A stretch of DNA of 64,000 nucleotides, from NCBI GenBank assembly GCA_003243275.1, contig QFQR01000004.1:124001-188000 (forward strand), given 5' to 3'. Each line of letters opens with the position of its first letter. Position 1 is the first letter of the stretch. The translations under genes and the position numbers were made by a program. The notes beneath the pieces are model-generated. The model was not told where the DNA came from and ran no database searches. It worked only from the letters and a program-made list of their open reading frames with translations. This stretch comes from Leifsonia xyli. GTDB lineage: Bacteria; Actinomycetota; Actinomycetes; Actinomycetales; Microbacteriaceae. Positions 34,266 to 42,731 of this stretch are shown in pieces.

Positions 34266-35288
34266 ATGAGCGTCACTCTGCCCGAGCCCACCCACGCACC
34301 GTTGCGCGGCGGGCCCACCCTGCGCTGGGGCGTGCTCGCACCCGGCGCGATCGCGAACGACTGGGTCGCCGCCGTGCAGCGGTTCACAGATCAGGCGGTG
34401 GTCGCGGTCGCATCCCGCTCCGCGGAACGGGCGGATGCGTTCGCCGCCCGCCACGGCATCCCGCGGGCCTACGGTGCCTATGAGCAACTGGTGGCCGATC
34501 CGGACGTCGACATCATCTACGTCGCGGCCCCGCACACCGAGCATCGGCGGCTCGCCCTGCTCGCGATCGACGCGGGCAAGCACGTGCTCGTGGAGAAGCC
34601 GATGGGCGTCTCCGCCGCGGATGCCGCCGAGATCGTCGTCGCGGCCCGCACCGCGGGGGTCTTCGCGATGGAGGCGATGTGGTCGCGGTTCCTGCCGCAG
34701 ACGACCATCATCCGGCGGCTGCTCGACGACGGGGTGCTCGGGGTGCCCTCGGGCGCGGCCGCGACCTTCGCCGGGCGTTTCGAGTACGACCCGCACAGCC
34801 GTGCCTTCGACCCGGCGCTCGGCGGCGGCAGCCTGCTCGACCTCGGCGTCTACACGCTCTGGTGGGCCCAGTTCTGTCTCGGGGTGCCGGATTCGGTTTC
34901 GGCGACCGGCGAGCTCGCGCCGACGGGGGTGGATGCGGATGCGCGCGTCGTGCTCGGCTACGGGCCTGAGGTGTCGGCGAGCTCGTTCACGAGCATGAGC
35001 GTCGACCTGCCGATCACCGCGATGGTCACCGGGTCGAACGGGCTGAAGCTCGAGGTGGAGCCGTTCGTCGGTCCTGGCGGCTTCCGCCTCGGGCGCATCG
35101 ACGGCGGCAACGCCTACTGGGAGGACGAGACGGGGATGCGGTGGCGCGACGGCCTCTGCTATCAGGCGACCGCGGTGGCGCAGCACGTGGCCGACGGCCT
35201 GCGCGAGGCGCCCGAGCATCCGCTCGACACGACCCTCGAGATCCTCGCCACCCTCGACGAGGCGAGGCGCCAGCTCGGCGCATCCTGA
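34266..35288 (+). CDS. Gfo/Idh/MocA-family oxidoreductase
   Basis: This 340-residue protein has an N-terminal Rossmann domain (LRWGVLAPGAIANDWVAA) with EKPMGVSAADA, the family lysine, and a C-terminal substrate domain with GGGSLLDLGVYTLWWA. Such enzymes oxidise sugars or trans-dihydrodiols with NAD(P). It is flanked by family A palindromes on both sides and so is probably transcribed alone. Confidence 0.92.
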   Translation: MSVTLPEPTHAPLRGGPTLRWGVLAPGAIANDWVAAVQRFTDQAVVAVASRSAERADAFAARHGIPRAYGAYEQLVADPDVDIIYVAAPHTEHRRLALLAIDAGKHVLVEKPMGVSAADAAEIVVAARTAGVFAMEAMWSRFLPQTTIIRRLLDDGVLGVPSGAAATFAGRFEYDPHSRAFDPALGGGSLLDLGVYTLWWAQFCLGVPDSVSATGELAPTGVDADARVVLGYGPEVSASSFTSMSVDLPITAMVTGSNGLKLEVEPFVGPGGFRLGRIDGGNAYWEDETGMRWRDGLCYQATAVAQHVADGLREAPEHPLDTTLEILATLDEARRQLGAS

Positions 35289-35290
35289 TT

Positions 35291-35350
35291 CTGAGGCGTC
35301 ACTTTGTGTCGCTCAGCGCGCGCCCCACGCGACACAAAGTGACGCCTCAG
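35291..35350. repeat. Intergenic palindrome, family A copy 3
   Basis: Perfect 22-bp arms beginning CTGAGGCGTCACTTTG, 2 bp after the oxidoreductase stop. Confidence 0.93.
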
Positions 35351-35386
35351 TCGGAACCGCCTGAGCAGCGTCGCGGGGGCGAGGCA

Positions 35387-35444
35387 TGAGGCGTCACTTT
35401 GTGTTGCCCCAGAGGCGCTGTGGGCGACACAAAGTGACGCCTCA
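35387..35444. repeat. Intergenic palindrome, family A copy 4
   Basis: 23-bp arms with one mismatch that would be a G-U pair in RNA. It follows copy 3 by 36 bp in the same intergenic gap, a tandem arrangement. Confidence 0.92.
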
Positions 35445-35472
35445 GGGTGGGGTCGGCGCGTAGCGTGGGGGC

Positions 35473-36594
35473 GTGAGCGTGCTGACGGGTCAACTGCTGG
35501 AGCGGATGCGGGAGCGGGCCCCGGGGTACGACCGGGAGAACCGCTTCTTCGACGAGGATCTCGCCGAGTTGCGAGAGGTCGGCTACCTGCGGCCCCGCAG
35601 CCTCGCCGAGGCCGTCGCCGACCAGCGCCTGCTCGCCGCCCATGCCCCCGCGACGGCGCTCGCGATCAACATGCACCTCGTGGTGGTGGGCATCGCCCGC
35701 ACGCTGGCCGACCGCGGTGACGACTCGCTGGCCTGGGTGCTCGCGGATGCCGAGGCCGGCGAGCTGTTCGCCTTCGGCAACTCGGAGCCAGGCAACGACC
35801 TCGTGATGTGGGACTCGCTCACGACGGTGGAGCGCGTCGAGACCCCCGTCGCCGGTTACGCCTTCACGGGCACCAAGATCTTCACCTCGCTCGCCCCCGC
35901 CTGGACGCGCCTCATCGTGTTCGGCAAGCAGCAGGACGGACCGGATGGCGCGCGACTCGTGCACGGCATCCTCACCCGCGACGACCCCGGCGTCACCACC
36001 CTCGACGACTGGGACACCCTCGGCATGCGCGCCACCCAGTCGCGCACCACGCGCCTCGAGCACGCCGTCATCCCCGACGCGCGCATCGTGCGCTTCCTGC
36101 CGGTCGGCCCGAACGCCGACCCGTTCATCTTCGCCCTGTTCGCCAACTTCCTCACCCTCATCGGCGCCGTGTACGCCGGGATCGGCGACCGCGCGCTCCA
36201 GCTCGCGGTCGAGGCGGCGACGCGACGCACGAGCCTCAAGAACCAGGGCGCGAGCTACGCGGCCGACCCCGACATCCGGTGGCGCATCGCGGATGCGGCG
36301 CTCGCCCTCGACGCGCTCGCCCCGCAGCTGGAGAGCATCGCGCGCGACGTGGACGCGCGAGCGGATCGGGGCGCGCGGTGGTTCCGCGACCTCACGGGAC
36401 TCAAGCACCGTGCCACGGAGACCGCGCGGCACGTGGTCGACCAGGCGATGCGCGTGGCGGGCGGCGGTGGCTACCGCAGTTCGAGCGAGCTCGCGCGCCT
36501 GCAGCGCGACGTGCTCGCCGGCATCTACCACCCCTCCGACACCGAGTCGGTGCACGCGACCGTCGCCGCGAACCTGCTCGGCCCCCAGCCCTGA
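35473..36594 (+). CDS. Acyl-CoA dehydrogenase family protein
   Basis: A 373-residue flavoprotein with the acyl-CoA dehydrogenase fold: N-terminal helices, a beta domain with GYAFTGTKIFTSLAPAW and LGMRATQSRTT, and a C-terminal four-helix bundle with AMRVAGGGGYRSSSELARLQRD. The substrate is unknown. GTG start. Its stop TGA is the first TGA of the family B palindrome. Confidence 0.88.
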   Translation: MSVLTGQLLERMRERAPGYDRENRFFDEDLAELREVGYLRPRSLAEAVADQRLLAAHAPATALAINMHLVVVGIARTLADRGDDSLAWVLADAEAGELFAFGNSEPGNDLVMWDSLTTVERVETPVAGYAFTGTKIFTSLAPAWTRLIVFGKQQDGPDGARLVHGILTRDDPGVTTLDDWDTLGMRATQSRTTRLEHAVIPDARIVRFLPVGPNADPFIFALFANFLTLIGAVYAGIGDRALQLAVEAATRRTSLKNQGASYAADPDIRWRIADAALALDALAPQLESIARDVDARADRGARWFRDLTGLKHRATETARHVVDQAMRVAGGGGYRSSSELARLQRDVLAGIYHPSDTESVHATVAANLLGPQP

Positions 36595-36649
36595 GTGGTC
36601 GGTTTCTGGCCTCAAAACCTGGTTTTGAGGCCAGAAACCGACCACTCAG
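36591..36649. repeat. Intergenic palindrome, family B copy 2, supplying both stop codons
   Basis: A 59-bp element with perfect 29-bp arms around one central T. The TGA in the left arm (36592-36594) is the stop of the acyl-CoA dehydrogenase gene. The TGA in the right arm, read on the minus strand (36648-36646), is the stop of the esterase gene. Confidence 0.97.
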
Positions 36650-37326
36650 CGAGGGGGGCTTGAGCCTGATGGGCCCGGGAGGTAAGGGGGGCCCGGGAGG
36701 CGGGTGAGCCAGGTGGCGCAGAGGGAGGTCCAGGCGGAGGCGGGGGTGCCGTCCGCGAGGCCCACACCGTGCACGGAGCCCGGCAGCACGTGCAGCTCGT
36801 GCGGCACGGAGGCGCCGGCGAGCGCCATGCCGAGCAGGTAGCTGTGCTGCACCGGAACCACCTCGTCCGCCGCGGTGTGCCAGACGAAGCTCGGCGGCGC
36901 ATCCGGGGTCACGAGCAGGTCGAGCGAGGTCGCCCGCCGCGCATCCCACGACGCCCGCTCGCCGAGCAGATTGACCCGCGAACCCCGATGCGTCGGCAGC
37001 ATCATCGACACCACCGGGTAGCAGAGCACCGCCGCATCGACCCGCTCCTCGGCGGTCGCGTCCGGGGCATAGGCCGCCATCCCGGCCGCGTGGGCGCCCG
37101 CCGAGAACCCGAGCAGCGCCACCCGCCGAGCCCCCGCCGCCCGCGCCCGCCGCACCTCGGCGCGCACGGCATCCAGGGGCCCCGGATGCCGGGTCAGCAC
37201 CGGGTAGGCGAACACGCTCGCGGTGTGCCCGAGCGCGCGCAGCCACTCGGCCACCGGCTCGCCCTCGTGCGGTGCATGCCGGTGGTAGCCGCCGCCAGGC
37301 AGCACGATCACGTGAAGCTCGCCCAC
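36646..37326 (-). CDS. Alpha/beta-hydrolase (acetyl-xylan-esterase/lipase-like)
   Basis: This 226-residue hydrolase starts at GTG 37326 (ELHVIVLPGGGYHRHAPHEG follows), has the oxyanion strand HGGGY-like LPGGGY, the nucleophile elbow GFSAGAHAAG and a late catalytic histidine in GSVHGVG. This is the BD-FAE/COG0657-type arrangement. It acts on small esters of unknown nature. The last residues (GPPYLPGPSGSSPPR) are low-complexity and end in the family B palindrome. It is divergent from an aldo/keto reductase gene. Confidence 0.85.
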   Translation of the reverse strand: MGELHVIVLPGGGYHRHAPHEGEPVAEWLRALGHTASVFAYPVLTRHPGPLDAVRAEVRRARAAGARRVALLGFSAGAHAAGMAAYAPDATAEERVDAAVLCYPVVSMMLPTHRGSRVNLLGERASWDARRATSLDLLVTPDAPPSFVWHTAADEVVPVQHSYLLGMALAGASVPHELHVLPGSVHGVGLADGTPASAWTSLCATWLTRLPGPPYLPGPSGSSPPR

Positions 37327-37380
37327 CCCACCATCCTGCCCCTGACGACCCCGCACCCCGCGAGATGGGAACATGGGGGC

Positions 37381-38271
37381 ATGCTCGACCTCGCTCTCGA
37401 ACCGGTCACCGTCGGCACCTCCGGCCTCGGCAAGCGTCCCGGCGCCGACCTCGGTCTCGCCACCGCCATCCTGCGCTCGCCGTTCCGGCAGGCCGACACC
37501 TCCAACAACTACGCCGACGGTGAGAGCGAGCGCCTGCTCGGCGCGGCGATCCGCGAGCTCGGGGGGCTCCCGGAGACGCGGGTGGTCTTCTCGAAGGGCG
37601 ACCAGGATCCGGTGACGGGTGCGTTCACGGGCGACCGGATGCGGCGCAGCTTCGAGGAGTCGACCGAGCGGCTGGGCCTCGACACGCTGCCGCTCTACCA
37701 GCTGCACGATCCGTACACGATCTCGGTCGCGGATGCGATGGCGCCAGGCGGCGCGGTCGACGTGCTGCTGCGACTGCGCGAACAGGGGCGCATCGGGGCG
37801 ATCGGCATCGCGGCGGGGCGCCGCGAACTGGTCGAGGAGTACGTGCGCACCGACGCCTTCGACGTCGTGCTCACCCACAACCGCTACACGGTCGTCGACC
37901 GCTCGGCTGGCCGCATCCTCGACTTGGCGGCCGAGCGCGGCATGACCGTCTTCAACGCCGCCCCGTTCGGCTCGGGCATCCTCGCGGGCGACAACTTCCG
38001 CGGTCGCACCTACGGTTACAGCGACCCGAGCGCGGAGTTCCTCGCCCACGTCGACCGGTTCCGCGCGCTGTGCGCGGAGTGGGGGGTGGATGCGGCGGCC
38101 GCCGCCCTGCACTTCTCGCTGCGCGAGCCGCGCATCCACACGACGGTCGTCGGGGTGAACTCGGTGGGGCGGCTCGCCGAGCTCGAGACGCACCTGAACG
38201 CGGTCATCGACGTCGAGTTCTGGGCCGCGCTGGATGCCTTGGGCGCCCCGCCCGTGCCGCCCACCGACTGA
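37381..38271 (+). CDS. Aldo/keto reductase (D-threo-aldose dehydrogenase-like)
   Basis: A 296-residue TIM-barrel protein. It has ADTSNNYADGESERLLG (catalytic Asp/Tyr region), VVFSKGDQDP (Lys) and LYQLHDPY (His). The pattern fits the D-threo-aldose 1-dehydrogenase or L-fucose dehydrogenase group of aldo/keto reductases. The ATG at 37381 is chosen by alignment of the N-terminus to the family. It converges on the histidine kinase gene, with only 6 bp between them. Confidence 0.87.
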   Translation: MLDLALEPVTVGTSGLGKRPGADLGLATAILRSPFRQADTSNNYADGESERLLGAAIRELGGLPETRVVFSKGDQDPVTGAFTGDRMRRSFEESTERLGLDTLPLYQLHDPYTISVADAMAPGGAVDVLLRLREQGRIGAIGIAAGRRELVEEYVRTDAFDVVLTHNRYTVVDRSAGRILDLAAERGMTVFNAAPFGSGILAGDNFRGRTYGYSDPSAEFLAHVDRFRALCAEWGVDAAAAALHFSLREPRIHTTVVGVNSVGRLAELETHLNAVIDVEFWAALDALGAPPVPPTD

Positions 38272-38277
38272 TTCGAC

Positions 38278-40017
38278 TCAGCCCCGCGGGAGCACGATGC
38301 GGAACTCGGTTCCGACGCCTTCCTCACTGGCCACATCCATCCATCCGCCGTGCGCGGTCACGATCGCCTTCGTGATGTTGAGTCCGAGCCCGACGCCGGG
38401 CACGGCGTTCCGGGTGGCGGTGCTCGCGCGGAAGAAGCGCGTGAAGAGCCGATCCACCTCGTCGGGCGGGATTCCGAGACCGGTGTCGCGCACGCTGATC
38501 GTCGAGGCACCGGCATCCGCCGTGAGAGTGACCACGACATCGCCGCCGCGGGGCGTGAACTTGATCGCGTTCGACACCAGGTTGTCGATCGCCTGGCCGA
38601 TGCGCACCGGGTCGGCGCGCAGCCGCACCTCGATGTCGGGCACGGCGGAGATGAGGGTCACGCCGGCGTTGTCGGCGACGGGTGTCGCCGACTCGATCGC
38701 CGCCCGCACCACGGGGGTGAGGTCGATCTGCTGCACGTCGAGCGGGAACTGCCCCGACTCGACCTGTGCGGTGAACAGCAGATCCCCCACCAGCCGCAGC
38801 AGTCGGCGTGCGTTGCGCTCCGCCACCTCGAGGAATTGCAGCTGGTCCTCGCTGAGCGGATGCGCGGGGTCGTCGCGGAGCAGGTCCAGGTAGCCGAGGA
38901 TCGAGCTGAGCGGCGTGCGCAGCTCGTGCGAGATCATCCCCACGAACTCGTCCTTCATGCGCGCGACCTCGATCGCACGGGTCTCGTCGGTCGCGGCGAG
39001 CAGGTATCCGACCCGCTCGCCCGCGCCGTCGCTGCGGTCGGTGATCGTGAGGTGCACCGGCACCCTCGTCCCGTCGTCGCGCAGCATCTCGAGGTCCCGC
39101 ACCACGGGCACTCCTCGGTCGGCGAGCGCGAACAGCGAGCGCAGTCCGTGCGGGAGGGGATCGTCGGGGATCGCCGAGAGGGCTTCCGCGCCGAGGCCGG
39201 CGAGCGTCTCCTCGGAGAAGAAGGTCTCGATGCGCGCCGTGTACTCGGTGTCGAGATCCTCCGGACCGAGAAGCGAGGTCGCCCCGGGGTTCCAGGCGAC
39301 GATGAGCCCGTCGCGGTCGGTGCCGATCACCGCCTGCGCGACGCTCGCGTTCCACACGCTGCGGAACAGTTCGAGGAGCTCGAGGTACTTCGTCTGGCTC
39401 GCCTGCAGTTGCACGACGACTTTGAGGTTCTCGTTGAGCGTCTCCGCGCGTTCGGTCGCCAAACGCTCCGCCTCGATCGTGCGGATGCGCGCGGTGCGGC
39501 TGAGCTCGTTGATGATCGCGGCGGTGACCAGGTACACGACGGGCACGATGATGACACGGAGCCACTCGCTCTGGTCGCGAGGCGGCTGGGTCACGTTGGG
39601 CAGCGCGATGACGATGACGGAGAGGCTGCCGACGGCGACCACGTAGCGGAACCCGGGCTTGGAGGCCGCCCAGACAAGGGGGAGGAGAAGGATCGCGCCG
39701 AAGAGCGATCCGGCGCCGCCGGTTCCCGCCCGCAGCAGCCCGACACCGACGATGTCGGCGAGCGGGACGAGCGCCACCACGAAGCCGCTCTGCACCCCGA
39801 CGCGGGTGAGGTAGGCGGCGAAGCCGGTGGCGACGGCGACGATCACCACCCCCGACCAGGCCGTGAGCGCCGGTTGGAACGGCAGCTCCGGGATGCTGAG
39901 CGACAGGACGACCGCGATCAGCACCGCGATCGCGGTCGGGGACTGCTTGACGAGCGGGCTCGGGTTGTCCAGCAGCGCGTAGAGCTGCGTCCACGCGCCG
40001 GTCAGTCGTCGTTTCAT
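38278..40017 (-). CDS. PAS-containing membrane sensor histidine kinase
   Basis: This 579-residue kinase has about six transmembrane helices (about 27-170), a coiled-coil linker (about 175-210), a PAS domain (about 215-330), a HisKA box MISHELRTPLSSILGYLD with phospho-acceptor H364, and a HATPase domain with NLVSNAIKFTP, DTGLGIP and GVGLGLNITKAIV. It is the last gene of the overlapping seven-gene operon, and its start overlaps the response-regulator stop (ATGA). The membrane region may sense an envelope or glycan-related signal. Confidence 0.93.
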   Translation of the reverse strand: MKRRLTGAWTQLYALLDNPSPLVKQSPTAIAVLIAVVLSLSIPELPFQPALTAWSGVVIVAVATGFAAYLTRVGVQSGFVVALVPLADIVGVGLLRAGTGGAGSLFGAILLLPLVWAASKPGFRYVVAVGSLSVIVIALPNVTQPPRDQSEWLRVIIVPVVYLVTAAIINELSRTARIRTIEAERLATERAETLNENLKVVVQLQASQTKYLELLELFRSVWNASVAQAVIGTDRDGLIVAWNPGATSLLGPEDLDTEYTARIETFFSEETLAGLGAEALSAIPDDPLPHGLRSLFALADRGVPVVRDLEMLRDDGTRVPVHLTITDRSDGAGERVGYLLAATDETRAIEVARMKDEFVGMISHELRTPLSSILGYLDLLRDDPAHPLSEDQLQFLEVAERNARRLLRLVGDLLFTAQVESGQFPLDVQQIDLTPVVRAAIESATPVADNAGVTLISAVPDIEVRLRADPVRIGQAIDNLVSNAIKFTPRGGDVVVTLTADAGASTISVRDTGLGIPPDEVDRLFTRFFRASTATRNAVPGVGLGLNITKAIVTAHGGWMDVASEEGVGTEFRIVLPRG

Positions 40018-40382
40018 GCGCCTGTCGCGCGTGCCGCGAGCGCCGCCACCTGCGCTCCCGTGAACGGCTTCGGGAGCACCGCATCCGCTTCGGGGTATCG
40101 GGAGGCGTCGAGCACCGAGGTGATCGCCAGCACGCAGTCGGGGTGCTCGTCGCGGAGGCGCACCGAGAGCTCCTCGCCCGACATGCCGGGCAGCATGAGG
40201 TCGATGATCGCGAGGTCGGGACGGATGTCGACCAGCTCCTCGAGCGCCCGCTCGGCGGTCGAGGCGGTCACCACGCGGCAGCCCGCGCGCTCGAGGTAGC
40301 GTCGGAGCAACTCGGCCTGGTCGTCGCTGTCGTCGACGACGAGCGCGAGCGGCCGGGGCGTGGCGAGTGCCTCGGCGCTCAT
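40014..40382 (-). CDS. Single-domain response regulator
   Basis: This 122-residue protein is a receiver domain only: VVDDSDDQAELL, phospho-acceptor D61 (AIIDLMLPG) and LPKPF lysine. It has no output domain, so it may pass phosphate to another protein or act by binding, like CheY. It overlaps genes on both sides by 4 bp. The upstream REC-PIG-L fusion in the same operon has a second receiver domain. Confidence 0.92.
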   Translation of the reverse strand: MSAEALATPRPLALVVDDSDDQAELLRRYLERAGCRVVTASTAERALEELVDIRPDLAIIDLMLPGMSGEELSVRLRDEHPDCVLAITSVLDASRYPEADAVLPKPFTGAQVAALAARATGA

Positions 40383-40528
40383 ACGAAGAAGGCCTGTCTC
40401 ACCCAGACCACGGCCGCGACGATCACGAGCGCGAGCACGGCTTGTGGCACGAGCCACAGCTCGCGCCGCGCGTCGCGGCGGAGCTCGCGCCTGGTCCCCT
40501 CGGTCTCGATGCGGGTGGGCTCGTTCAT
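40379..40528 (-). CDS. 49-aa single-pass membrane protein
   Basis: A tiny protein with a charged N-terminus (TRIETEGTRRELRRDARRE) and one C-terminal transmembrane helix (about 26-46). ATGA overlaps with the glycosyltransferase stop and with the response-regulator start show it is a real translated link in the operon. It may be an accessory subunit of the glycosyltransferase or kinase; no homology is recognised. Confidence 0.75.
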   Translation of the reverse strand: MNEPTRIETEGTRRELRRDARRELWLVPQAVLALVIVAAVVWVRQAFFV

Positions 40529-42018
40529 CCCAGTACCCTTCCGACCTTCTCGGTCTTGATCCAGGAGGCGTCGGCGTGGCGCCACTCCTTGATGTAGGAG
40601 TCGACGGTGATGGCGCACAGCATCGGCCCGTAGCCGACGAGGTAGATGAGCAGCGGTGAGAGCCAACGCCCCACGCGGGTCTTCTCGATGACCCGTGCCC
40701 CCCAGGCGGCGAGCATGGCCGCGGAGATCCAGACGTAGACGAAGAGGGTGAGGAGCGTCTCCCCGATGGGGAGCAGCTTGAGCCCGAACAGGCTCGGCAG
40801 CCACACCTCGATGACGCCGGGGAACAGGGCGGCGATCATCACGACGAAGGAGATCAGCCCGGGGAAGAGGAAGGCCTCCCGCCAGGAATGCCGTCCGATG
40901 CGGTGGTCGAGCTGGATGCCGACGAGCATGGAGAACAGGAAGCTCACCGACGCCGTGACCCAGAGCGCCCGGAAGACGGTCTGCGCGAGATCGCTCTGCA
41001 GCAGGAGCAGGCCGACGAGACCGATCGAGGACAGCAGCATCGCGAAGGGGAGCAGGAAGATGCTGAACCAGGAGAGCCCGAAGGCGATGTTGCCGAGGTG
41101 GTGGCCGCGGTGCGGGCGGAACCACACCTTCCGGTAGATCCAGGACACCTGCACGTTGCCGCGTGCCCAGCGCAGCCGCTGCTTCCACAGCCCGTCGATG
41201 GTGCGCGGCTCCTCGGCGAGCACGACCGCCCGCGGCTCGAACACCATCTTGCGGCCCTTCAGCTGCGACTCGAAGGTCGCGACGGTGTCCTCCGCGAGGG
41301 TGCCGGTGGGGATGCGTCCCCCGATCGCCTCGAGGTTGTCGCGGGAGTGCAGTTGCGCGCCGCCGGCGAGGCAGGCCTGCGCACCGAGCACGTTCTGCGC
41401 GCGGCGCGCGGCGAGCTGGGAGAGCACGTACTCGATCGCGATGAAGCGGGTCATGTAGTTGCGGTCGCGGCTGCCCTCGGCGATGTAGGCGGAGACGGCC
41501 CCGACTTTCGGGTCGGCGAGGTGGCGGGTCATCTTCTCGAGCGACTCGGGGGTGAAGATGACGTCGGCGTCGGTGATGAGCACGGCTTCTGCCCAGTCGT
41601 CGGCGAGCAGCACCTCGAGTCCGTGGTTGAGGGTGTGGGCCTTGCCCTGTCCGCCCTGCTCCCGGCGGAGGTGGATCACCTGCCCCGGGTACTCGATGGT
41701 CTTCGCGGCGAGCACATCGGGGGTGTCGTCGGTGGAGGCGTCGTCGACGACGCAGACCCGCAGGCGGTCGGCGGGGTAGGCGAGCTGCATGAGGCGGTCG
41801 ACGGTCGCCCCGATGACGAGCCCCTCGTTCCAGGCGGGGATGAGCACGACGACCCGCGGGAAGTAGGCGTCGGCTCGGCGGTAGTGGTTCACGACCGAGT
41901 GCAGCGGCACCATGAGGAAGTGGAAGGCGGCCGTGACGACGGGCACCGCGCCGGTCGCCACGAAGACGATCAGCACGACGACGAGCACGTTGTAGAGCAC
42001 CTGCCAGACATCGTTCAT
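40525..42018 (-). CDS. Membrane glycosyltransferase family 2 (processive synthase-like)
   Basis: This 497-residue protein has an N-terminal helix, a GT2 catalytic domain (about 50-285) with VLIPAWNEG, CVVDDASTDD, LITDADVIF (DxD) and LAEDTVATFE, and a QRLRW motif. Four to five C-terminal transmembrane helices follow. This is the layout of cellulose, hyaluronan or poly-N-acetylglucosamine synthases that extrude a polymer. The polymer cannot be deduced. It overlaps the PHP gene by ATGA. Confidence 0.9.
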   Translation of the reverse strand: MNDVWQVLYNVLVVVLIVFVATGAVPVVTAAFHFLMVPLHSVVNHYRRADAYFPRVVVLIPAWNEGLVIGATVDRLMQLAYPADRLRVCVVDDASTDDTPDVLAAKTIEYPGQVIHLRREQGGQGKAHTLNHGLEVLLADDWAEAVLITDADVIFTPESLEKMTRHLADPKVGAVSAYIAEGSRDRNYMTRFIAIEYVLSQLAARRAQNVLGAQACLAGGAQLHSRDNLEAIGGRIPTGTLAEDTVATFESQLKGRKMVFEPRAVVLAEEPRTIDGLWKQRLRWARGNVQVSWIYRKVWFRPHRGHHLGNIAFGLSWFSIFLLPFAMLLSSIGLVGLLLLQSDLAQTVFRALWVTASVSFLFSMLVGIQLDHRIGRHSWREAFLFPGLISFVVMIAALFPGVIEVWLPSLFGLKLLPIGETLLTLFVYVWISAAMLAAWGARVIEKTRVGRWLSPLLIYLVGYGPMLCAITVDSYIKEWRHADASWIKTEKVGRVLG

Positions 42019-42731
42019 GTCGGGGCCGCCTCTCCGAGGAGAGCGGCGACCCGGTCGTAGCGTCCGATGTCGGATGCGAGGTGGCTGTCGGTGGAGGCGA
42101 CCAGCCGCACACCCGCGGCGCGCGCGGCGGCGATCGCGGCGGGCCCGGGGCATCCCCATTTCTCGTTCACCTCGACGAGGGTGTCGGTCGCGGCGGCGGT
42201 GTGGGCCCAGGCGGCGAGGCGTTCCGGGCCGAGCATCGACTCGTCGAGCCCGACCTTGGGCAGGATGGAGAAGCAGTGGGCGAGCTGGTTGCCGGGATGC
42301 CGTCGCATGGCACCGATGATCCCGCCGAGGAGCAGGTCGAGGGCGTCGTCGGGGGAGAGCCCTGCGGCGAGCCGTTCGATGGTGGTGGACGGCGACCACG
42401 GCCCGTCGGTGCCGGGGAACTGGTGGTCGGCGATGAGGATGCGGTCGACCCCGTCGAGGCCGGAGGGGAGGTCGAGCGCGCCCGAGCTGTCGAGGATCTT
42501 CGCCTCGACCCCGGTGTGCACGGTGAGGGAGTCGGGGATCTCGAGCGCGGCGACGGCGGCGAGGAACTCGGGCACCCAGCTCGTGTCTGCGCGCACGTGA
42601 TCGACGAGTCGCAGCTCGGTCAGCCCCGCGGCGTGGGCGGCGGCGACGTTCTCGGCGAGGGTGGAGACGGCGTCGTCGGAGAAGGTGGAGTGCACGTGGT
42701 GGTCACCGCTGAGCGCCGGGTGCACGGTCAC
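42015..42731 (-). CDS. PHP-domain metal-dependent phosphoesterase
   Basis: This 238-residue protein begins LSGDHHVHSTFSDDAVS, the metal-binding PHP motif, with later HTGVEAK, HQFPGT, AHCFS and STDSHLASD. It fits histidinol-phosphatase-like or nucleotide/sugar phosphoesterases. It lies between the ATP-grasp and glycosyltransferase genes with 4-bp overlaps, suggesting processing of a phosphorylated intermediate in the same pathway. Confidence 0.88.
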   Translation of the reverse strand: MTVHPALSGDHHVHSTFSDDAVSTLAENVAAAHAAGLTELRLVDHVRADTSWVPEFLAAVAALEIPDSLTVHTGVEAKILDSSGALDLPSGLDGVDRILIADHQFPGTDGPWSPSTTIERLAAGLSPDDALDLLLGGIIGAMRRHPGNQLAHCFSILPKVGLDESMLGPERLAAWAHTAAATDTLVEVNEKWGCPGPAAIAAARAAGVRLVASTDSHLASDIGRYDRVAALLGEAAPT

